DNA of 64,000 nt from Micromonospora sp. CB01531 (lineage in GTDB: Bacteria; Actinomycetota; Actinomycetes; Mycobacteriales; Micromonosporaceae). Within the stretch, counting starts at the first letter, position 1; every line of letters begins with the position of its first letter. The notes under the pieces were generated by a model. It was not told the DNA's origin and did no database searches. It saw nothing but the letters and a program-made list of their open reading frames with translations. Shown one piece after another: positions 56,981-64,000 of the stretch. The position numbers and the translations under genes are program-made. The DNA lies in the NCBI RefSeq assembly GCF_001905095.1, contig NZ_LWLS01000138.1:168112-232111 (forward strand), read 5' to 3'.

Positions 56981-58399
56981 ATGACCCGCCCCCGCGTACG
57001 ACCCACCCGGCGGGCCGTGCATCGACGTACCTCGGTGCTGCTTCCACCCGCGCTGGCCGCCGGCCTCGCGGCGGCGCTCGGCGTGGCGCCCGGGTGGGCC
57101 ACCGCGTCGCCAACTGCGGCCGGCGTGGTGCGCGCGGCCACCGATCCGGCGACCGAGCCCGGCAGCGGCACCCCCACCGGGGAACCGACCACGACCGAGC
57201 CGGCACCGACCACGGCGCCGCCGACCGAGAGCGCACCCCCGGGGACCACACCGCCGGCCCCGACCAGCACCGCGCCGGCTCCGACCAGCACCGCTCCGGG
57301 CAAACCCCCGCCCACCACCACCGCGCCGACCGCCACCGCACCGGCGCCGCCGGCCGCCCCGCCCGCCACGCCCGGTCAGCCGGCCGGCGCTCGGCTCGGG
57401 GTACGGGTCACCACCGAGGACGTCACGCTGCCCTCGGCGTACTGGAATGCCGACCGCACGGTGACCACGCTGCGGGTGACCGTGACCAACACCGGCGGCA
57501 GCACCGCACGGATCCGGCTCGGCTACACGCTGCCGGCCGGCCTGACCGACGTGGGGACCGCGGGCTGCGCGCCCGCCGGGGGCGGCAACTACCGCTGCGG
57601 CGAGTGGACCACCCCGCCGGGCGCCCGGTTCCGCAGCGCGATCCGGGTCCGGGTCGCCGGCACCGCCTGGCGGTCCATGCCGCTGGCCGGCTCGGTCCGG
57701 GTCACCGCCACCGCACCCGGGGTCAGCGGGTCGGCCACCGACGACGAGGGCTTCGCCGTCATCTTCCCGCCCGGGCCGCCGGCGCCCGGCATCGCGCTCC
57801 GCGCCGAGGAGGTGCTCCTCGACAACAGCGGCGGCCCGACCACCCTGGCGGTACGCCTCGGCAACACCGGCCGGGTCGACGCCGCCGGCCGGGTCGACGT
57901 GGTCCTCCCCGACGGGGTGGCCCCTGCCGGCCCGCCCGCCGGCTGCACCGCCGTGGCCCCGGACCGCACCCGGTGTGACCTGGGCACCGTGCCGGCGGGA
58001 CGCACGGCCACCCTGCGGTTGCCGGTGGCGGCCACGCCGGAGGCCCGGCGCCGGGCCCCGCTGTCCGGCGCGGTCGCCGGCCGGCTGGAGCCCCGCAGCG
58101 GGCGGGACCGGCAGGTGCAGATGAGCTTCCGGATCACCTCAGCCGCCGTGCCGGCCAGCCCGGTCGTCGGTACGCCCGGCTCGCAGGGCGACCTGGATCA
58201 CGCGGGGCGGGCCGGGGGCGAGGACGACGCCAGCCCGGTGCGGACGGCCGTCGTCCTGATCGCCGCCTCCGGACTCGTGGTGGTGCTCGCGCTGGTCCTG
58301 GCGACCACCTCGCTGCGCCGCCGGATGAGCGGCGGCCCAGCCGCGGCAGCCGCCACCCGAAGTGATCCGCCGGACCACTCCAGGGGTGCGGTGATCTGA
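56981..58399 (+). CDS. Secreted, membrane-anchored Pro/Thr-rich protein with DUF11-like domains
   Basis: A 472-residue protein: basic signal sequence and hydrophobic core (LLPPALAAGLAAALGVAPGW), a Pro/Thr/Ala linker of about 85 residues, two beta-sandwich domains of the DUF11/Big type (TTLRVTVTNTGGSTARIRLG, RSMPLAGSVRVTATAPGVSG, and later GNTGRVDAAGRVDVVLPDGV, CDLGTVPAGRTATLRLPVAA), and a C-terminal membrane helix (TAVVLIAASGLVVVLALVLA) with a short basic tail. It is thus a type I-like surface protein. Start ATG 56981 has GGAGG five bases upstream. Function unknown. Confidence 0.75.
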   Translation: MTRPRVRPTRRAVHRRTSVLLPPALAAGLAAALGVAPGWATASPTAAGVVRAATDPATEPGSGTPTGEPTTTEPAPTTAPPTESAPPGTTPPAPTSTAPAPTSTAPGKPPPTTTAPTATAPAPPAAPPATPGQPAGARLGVRVTTEDVTLPSAYWNADRTVTTLRVTVTNTGGSTARIRLGYTLPAGLTDVGTAGCAPAGGGNYRCGEWTTPPGARFRSAIRVRVAGTAWRSMPLAGSVRVTATAPGVSGSATDDEGFAVIFPPGPPAPGIALRAEEVLLDNSGGPTTLAVRLGNTGRVDAAGRVDVVLPDGVAPAGPPAGCTAVAPDRTRCDLGTVPAGRTATLRLPVAATPEARRRAPLSGAVAGRLEPRSGRDRQVQMSFRITSAAVPASPVVGTPGSQGDLDHAGRAGGEDDASPVRTAVVLIAASGLVVVLALVLATTSLRRRMSGGPAAAAATRSDPPDHSRGAVI

Positions 58400-58649
58400 G
58401 TTACGGTGACGGTACTAATGCCGCAAAGCCGGGCATACAGCCGGCCGAACAGGTCCCACACGTCGGACCTCCACCAAGGTGGCCCTAACGGACCGACGTA
58501 GGCTCTGACGTGAGAAATGGAGCGGGCCGAACCGGGCACGGACGGCTCGCGGTAGCAGCGCGTCAAGGAGGGCACGTGGCCGGGCAAGGCGGGGTCACCA
58601 TCATGTTCAGCCGCCCGTGTGACGGCGCTGAGCGAAGCGAGGTGCGGGC

Positions 58650-60489
58650 GTGACCAAGCAGATCCGTCAACTGGACCGGGTGGTCATCCGGTTCGCCGGC
58701 GACTCCGGCGACGGCATGCAGCTCACCGGTGACCGGTTCACCTCGGAGACGGCCCAACTGGGCAACGACATCTCCACGTTGCCCAACTTCCCGGCCGAGA
58801 TCCGGGCCCCCGCTGGCACCTTGCCGGGCGTGTCGAGCTTCCAGGTGCACTTCGCCGACTACGACATCCTGACCCCCGGCGACGCGCCGAACGTGCTGGT
58901 GGCGATGAACCCGGCCGCCCTAAAGGCCAACCTGGCCGAGCTGCCGCGCGGCGCGGACATCATCGTCAACACCGACGAGTTCACCAAGCGCAACCTGGCC
59001 AAGGTGGGCTACACGACCAACCCGCTGGAGGACGGCTCGCTCTCCGGCTACGTGGTGCACCCGGTCGCGCTGACCTCGATGACGATCGGCGCGCTGGCCG
59101 CGCACGAGGTGTCCAAGAAGGACGCCGAGCGGGCCAAGAACATGTTCGCGCTCGGCCTGCTGAGCTGGATGTACTCCCGCCCGTACGAGTCGACGCTGCG
59201 CTTCCTGGAGCGCAAGTTCGCGGCCCGCCCCGAGCTGGTCGCGGCGAACGTGGCCGCCTTCCGGGCCGGCTGGAACTTCGGCGAGACCACCGAGGACTTC
59301 TCCGTCCGGTACGAGGTCAAGCCGGCCAGCATGGTGCCGGGCACCTACCGGAACATCACCGGCAACGCCGCGCTGTCGCTGGGCCTGGTGGCCGCCGGCG
59401 TCCGCTCCGGTCTGCCCGTCTTCCTCGGGGCGTACCCGATCACCCCGGCCTCGGACATCCTGCACGAGCTGAGCAAGCACAAGCGGTTCGGCGTGATCAC
59501 CATGCAGGCCGAGGACGAGATCGCCGCGGTCGGCGCGGCGCTGGGTGCGTCGTACGGCGGATCGCTCGGGGTCACCACCACCAGCGGTCCGGGCGTGGCG
59601 CTGAAGGGCGAGACCATCTCCCTGGCCGTGGCGCTGGAGCTGCCGCTGGTGATCGTCGATGTGCAGCGCGCCGGGCCGTCCACCGGCATGCCGACCAAGA
59701 CCGAGCAGGCCGACCTCAACATGGCGCTCTACGGCCGGCACGGCGAGGCCCCGGTCGCGGTGATCGCACCGAAGTCCCCGGCGGACTGCTTCTACGCCGC
59801 CCTGGAGGCGGCGCGGATCGCGCTGACCTACCGCACCCCGGTGATCCTGCTCTCCGACAACTACGTCGCCAACGGCTCCGAGCCGTGGCTGCTGCCGGAC
59901 GTGGCGAGCCTGCCCGATCTCCGGGTCGACTTCGCCAGCCGGCCCAACGGCGAGGACGGCACCACCTTCCTGCCGTACCTGCGGGACCCGGAGACCCTGG
60001 CCCGGCCGTGGGCCGTCCCGGGCACCCCCGGGCTGGAGCACCGGATCGGCGGCCTGGAGAAGGCCGACAAGACCGGCGACATCTCGTACGACCCGGCGAA
60101 CCACGACTTCATGGTGCGGACCCGGGCGGCGCGGATCGAGACCATCCCCGTGCCGGACATCGAGGTGGAGGACCCGGACGGCGACGCCCGGGTGCTGGTG
60201 CTCGGCTGGGGCTCGACGTACGGCCCGATCGGGGCGGCCTGCCGTGGCCTGCGGCAGCGCGGGCTCTCCATCGCCCAGGCGCACCTGCGCCACCTGGCCC
60301 CGATGCCGGCCAACCTGGGCGAGGTGCTGCGCGCGTACGACCGGGTGGTCATCCCCGAGATGAACCTCGGCCAGCTCGCCCACGTGATCCGGGCGAAGTA
60401 CCTGGTCGACGCGATCGGCTACAACCAGGTCCGCGGCCTGCCGTTCACCGCCGCCGAGCTGGAGACGATGCTGGAAGAGGTCCTGAAGA

Positions 60490-60497
<8 letters not shown>
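58650..60497 (+). CDS. korA: 2-oxoacid:ferredoxin oxidoreductase subunit alpha
   Basis: A 615-residue fused gamma-alpha subunit. Residues 1-200 form the gamma domain (IRFAGDSGDGMQLTGDRFTS, LPNFPAEIRAPAGTLPGVSS); the alpha domain has GAYPITPASDILHELSKHKR, MQAEDEIAAVGAALGASYGG and TSGPGVALKGETISLAVALE. It oxidises 2-oxoglutarate (or another 2-oxoacid) with ferredoxin as acceptor, complementing or replacing the dehydrogenase complex; this two-subunit type is typical of actinomycetes and mycobacteria. Start GTG 58650; it overlaps korB by eight bases. Confidence 0.92.
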
Positions 60498-61524
<1,027 letters not shown>

Positions 61525-61544
61525 CGTCCCGACGGAGAGGCCAG

Positions 61545-61579
61545 GAAAGGGCCCGCGACCTGTGGTCGCGGGCCCTTTC
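61545..61579. terminator. Bidirectional hairpin terminator after korB
   Basis: Perfect 16-base arms GAAAGGGCCCGCGACC (61545-61560) and GGTCGCGGGCCCTTTC (61564-61579) with loop TGT, between the convergent korB and protease genes. Confidence 0.85.
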
Positions 61580-61602
61580 GTTGAGCTGTGGAGCGATCCC
61601 GG

Positions 61603-63420
61603 TCAGAAGACCAGGTTGTAGGAGCCCCAGCCGGTGGCGATCACCTGGCCGCGGCCGTCGATCCACTTGCCGTGCCCGTCGGTGGTGTAAATGCGCATGC
61701 TGTTGGTGCCGTCGACACCCAGCATGTCCACCATGTTGTCGCCGTTCCAGTCACCCGGGGTGAGGATGTTCTTGAACCCGCCCCAGCCGGTGCCGATGAG
61801 CGTGCCCTTCGGGTTGGTCCAGCCACCCGTGCCGTTGGACTGGTACAGCTTCAGCTCGCCGACGCTGGTGCGGCCGATCAGCACCTCCAGGCCGTCACCC
61901 TTCCAGGCGCCCGGGGTGAGGAACAGGTTGAACGTGTTCCAGCCGGTGCCGATCAGGGTGCCCTTCGGGTTGTCCCAGCCGCCCTGGCCGTTGCTGGTGT
62001 AGCGGATGAGCTCGCCCTTGGAGTTGCGGACCATCAAGCTCGGGCGGTTGTTGCCCAGCCAGTTGTTCGTCACCATCAGGGCGGTGAAGCCGCCCCAGCC
62101 GGTGCCGATCAGCTTGGGGCTGCCGAGGAAATTGCCGGTGCCGTCGGTGTTGTAGATCCACAGCTCGTTGGCCGTGTTCACCGCCATGATCGACGGCTTG
62201 TTGTCGCCGTTCCAGTTGTAGACCCGGAAGACGCGCTTGAAGCTGCCCCAACCGCTGCCGATGATCCGGCTCGACCAGATGCCGCCGTACCCGTCGTTGA
62301 AGAACCCGCTACCCAGAAAGAGCCGCAGGTTGCCGGCCGTGTCCCGGCCGATCAGGTCGGTGTGGCCGTCGCCGGTCCAGTCGGCGTTGACCAGCGGCGG
62401 GCGGGTGTAGTCCGCCTTGATCGCGTTGGAGTAGTAGCCCAGTTCCTCGTAGAAGCCCGGGTGCTCACCGCAGTTGCCGTAGCCCCAGTCGGTGAGGCCG
62501 ACCTGCTTGTTGTTCACCAGCAGCGGGCCGCCGGAGTCGCCGCCGCAGGTGTCGGCGGACGGCGCGGCGGGGGTGCCGTTCCCGGCGCAGAGCATCCGGT
62601 TGGCGTCGTACCCGATGCCGGCCCGGTTGGCGTCGGCGGCACAGTAGCTGTCGGTCTGGATCGGCACCGACGCCTTGCGCAGCCGGGTGTCACCCTTGAC
62701 GTTCGGGTCCGACGTCGTGACGCCGTACCCGACGATGTCCGCCATGTTGCCGGGAACGTACGCCGTCTCGCCCTGGGCGCTGAAGGTGACCGGCGTGTAC
62801 TCGACCGGCAGGTCCTTCTTGAGCGTGAGGACGGAGACGTCGTCGAGGATGGTCTGCGCCGTGCCGGCGTACTGCGCGGCGATGTTCCAGCTCTGGTGGG
62901 TCCAGGTGGAACCGACCTCCGCGACGTAGCCGGCGGTGGTGATGATCTTGCCGTCGGCGTCGAGAAGCTGGTCGTGCCCGGCGATGACCCGGGTGGTGCC
63001 CGCTCCGTCAGCGGTGCAGTGCGCCGCCGTCAGCACCTTGTTGCGGGCGATGATCGTGCCGGTGCACCAGCCGTAGCCGCCCCCTTCGAGGTAGGTGACG
63101 ACCCCGACGATGTAGGGGTAGTCCGCCGCGTTGACGGTGGTGCCGCCGACGATCCGCGGAGTCGCGCCAGTGCCCTTCGACTGGAACCGGGGACCGTACG
63201 CACCGGGGGCGGGCGGGGTGAAGTTCCCCTCCCGGAAGTGCGGCAGCTTCGTCGGCCGTTCGGCCTGGGTGGCGCTCCCCGCGTCGTACGCGCCGCCCGC
63301 CGGGGCGGCCTGGACGACCGTTCCCGGCGCGACGATCGCCGCACCGCCGAGAGCGATGCCGGCCACAATTCCGGCCGCCCGTCGCCGTCGGGTTCCTGCG
63401 TTTTCTGCCTCTTGAGCCAT
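61603..63420 (-). CDS. Secreted trypsin-like serine protease with five-repeat C-terminal propeller
   Basis: A 605-residue secreted protease. Signal peptide residues 1-40 (IVAGIALGGAAIVAPGTVVQ, cleavage near AAPA); propeptide to Arg89; mature end IVGGTTVNAADYPYIVGVV; triad His134 (TAAHC), Asp in LDDVSVLTLKK and Ser in CGGDSGGPLLVN. Residues about 345-605 hold five repeats of some 48 residues, each with a WNGDNKPSIMAVN-type strand pair and a GTGWGGF-type turn. This looks like a five-bladed FG-GAP/tachylectin-like propeller, possibly sugar-binding. Activation needs cleavage after Arg89. The ATG at 63420 has GGGAAAAC upstream. Confidence 0.88.
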   Translation of the reverse strand: MAQEAENAGTRRRRAAGIVAGIALGGAAIVAPGTVVQAAPAGGAYDAGSATQAERPTKLPHFREGNFTPPAPGAYGPRFQSKGTGATPRIVGGTTVNAADYPYIVGVVTYLEGGGYGWCTGTIIARNKVLTAAHCTADGAGTTRVIAGHDQLLDADGKIITTAGYVAEVGSTWTHQSWNIAAQYAGTAQTILDDVSVLTLKKDLPVEYTPVTFSAQGETAYVPGNMADIVGYGVTTSDPNVKGDTRLRKASVPIQTDSYCAADANRAGIGYDANRMLCAGNGTPAAPSADTCGGDSGGPLLVNNKQVGLTDWGYGNCGEHPGFYEELGYYSNAIKADYTRPPLVNADWTGDGHTDLIGRDTAGNLRLFLGSGFFNDGYGGIWSSRIIGSGWGSFKRVFRVYNWNGDNKPSIMAVNTANELWIYNTDGTGNFLGSPKLIGTGWGGFTALMVTNNWLGNNRPSLMVRNSKGELIRYTSNGQGGWDNPKGTLIGTGWNTFNLFLTPGAWKGDGLEVLIGRTSVGELKLYQSNGTGGWTNPKGTLIGTGWGGFKNILTPGDWNGDNMVDMLGVDGTNSMRIYTTDGHGKWIDGRGQVIATGWGSYNLVF

Positions 63421-63740
63421 AGTTTTCCCGTCGTTTGGTTACCGAGGCACTCGAAACTGCCGTCGCGACGCGGCACCCAGCGGAGGCTGAGAACGAGACA
63501 CACGAGCTCCATGCGCTCGCGTGACAGTGAATCCCCCGTGCCCGGGCCAAGGTAATGGCGCCGGCGACCGACCGGTTGCCGCGCCCGTTGGCAGTTCCAA
63601 GCGGCCACACGCTAACAAGTCCGCGCCGAAAGATAAACATCCAAGTGGTTGATCGTGAATGTCCGACCGACCCTTGGTCCGGCATATCGCGGAACCCGAC
63701 CACCTGGCCCGGCACCCGAACGCGCCCGACGGCAACCGGA
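63421..63740. other. Gene-free stretch upstream of the protease gene
   Basis: No gene is seen in these 320 bases. They lie between the end of the minus-strand channel gene and the protease start. The part at 63610-63655 is AT-rich (AAAGATAAACATCC) and is the likely promoter region; no convincing -35/-10 pair or terminator stem was found. Confidence 0.5.
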
Positions 63741-64000
63741 TCAGGGTGCGGCGGCCGTGGCCTGGGGGCGGTCGTCACGGACGTACACGACCATGTCTCC
63801 GGTCTCGATCTCCGCACCGGCCCGGTCGGTGAGCGTCACCACCCGGCCCCGCCGGACCAGGGCGATCACCAGGGAGTCCAGTTCGCGCGGCGACCTGCCC
63901 ACCTCGTCGCGCTCCGCCGAGCGCATGGCCAGCGCCATGCCCTGCCCCGGGGTGAGCAGGTCCTCCACCACGTCGATCAGCGGCGGGGCGGAGGTGGAGA
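63741..64000 (-). CDS. TrkA-C domain ion-channel-type protein (5' end outside window)
   Basis: Only the last 86 residues are visible; the frame is open through the window edge. They form a TrkA-C/RCK-C-like regulatory domain: LIDVVEDLLTPGQGMALAMR, GRSPRELDSLVIALVRRGRV, and TDRAGAEIETGDMVVYVRDD. Such C-terminal domains occur in potassium channel and Trk/Ktr-type proteins and bind nucleotides such as c-di-AMP. The membrane part is not in the window, so the protein type is uncertain. An internal ATG at 63971 is not the true start. Confidence 0.72.
   Translation of the reverse strand, partial: STSAPPLIDVVEDLLTPGQGMALAMRSAERDEVGRSPRELDSLVIALVRRGRVVTLTDRAGAEIETGDMVVYVRDDRPQATAAAP

Overview
The window is about 70% GC with strongly GC-biased third codon positions, many GTG starts and dense short-gap gene packing. 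Gene content (IniBAC-type dynamins, a conservon-like cassette, SigE-family sigma factor, KorAB, DUF3117, MaoC/malyl-CoA-lyase-like genes, NIT-domain kinase) points to a filamentous actinomycete, most likely Micromonosporaceae (Micromonospora or a relative). It reads as chromosomal core sequence with a few accessory insertions. No rRNA, tRNA, CRISPR array or complete insertion sequence was found.

Layout. 1-2.6 kb: 3' part of a Fur-family gene, an MpaB-like oxygenase, and a divergent XRE regulator / methionine aminopeptidase pair. 2.6-10.4 kb: RecB-like nuclease, MarC, PHP phosphoesterase, a SigE-family sigma factor with a membrane-anchored partner, a PH-domain protein with a 52-residue membrane protein, DUF6758, TrmH methyltransferase. 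10.4-13.4 kb: MaoC hydratase, a 544-base gene-free regulatory stretch ending in a SigR-like promoter, thioredoxin, and an HTTM membrane protein pair.

13.3-25.4 kb is the most remarkable block. On the minus strand lies an iniB-iniA-iniC-like operon (Gly-rich IniB-N protein and two dynamin-like GTPases). Divergent from it is a tightly coupled plus-strand series: truncated Hsp70/actin-like ATPase, LAL-type LuxR regulator, NIT-domain sensor kinase, roadblock protein, DUF742 protein, and a membrane-anchored CBM2-like surface protein. The kinase/roadblock/DUF742 trio is a conservon (CvnA-B-C) without its usual small GTPase CvnD. I propose a single cell-envelope stress module in which the dynamins may be the GTPase output.

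25.5-28.5 kb: DCC-family oxidoreductase and an Rv2578c-type radical SAM protein whose iron-sulfur cysteine motif is interrupted by a 340-residue LAGLIDADG intein, preceded by a near-perfect actinobacterial SOS box; then a pair of small unknown ORFs. 28.6-42.8 kb: mostly metabolic genes, including acyl-CoA dehydrogenase and malyl-CoA-lyase-like genes that, with the MaoC gene at 10.4 kb, look like scattered ethylmalonyl-CoA pathway parts; a KimA-like transporter; DMT transporter; HAD, SDR, GNAT and PhzF proteins.

42.8-56.5 kb is a conserved actinobacterial block matching, from memory, the order of M. tuberculosis Rv1232c back to Rv1207 (MgtE-N/CBS, DUF1003, Mrp, TatB, HtrA, O-methyltransferase, DUF3117, Tag, DivIVA-like, FolP2), but without sigE/rseA in their usual slot. 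The O-methyltransferase seems to start at a rare ATC codon. A PaaX regulator/enoyl-CoA hydratase pair sits inside. 56.5-64 kb: orphan NuoA, a secreted Pro/Thr-rich anchored protein, the KorAB 2-oxoacid:ferredoxin oxidoreductase, a secreted trypsin-like protease with five C-terminal propeller-type repeats, and the end of a TrkA-C-type channel gene cut by the window edge.
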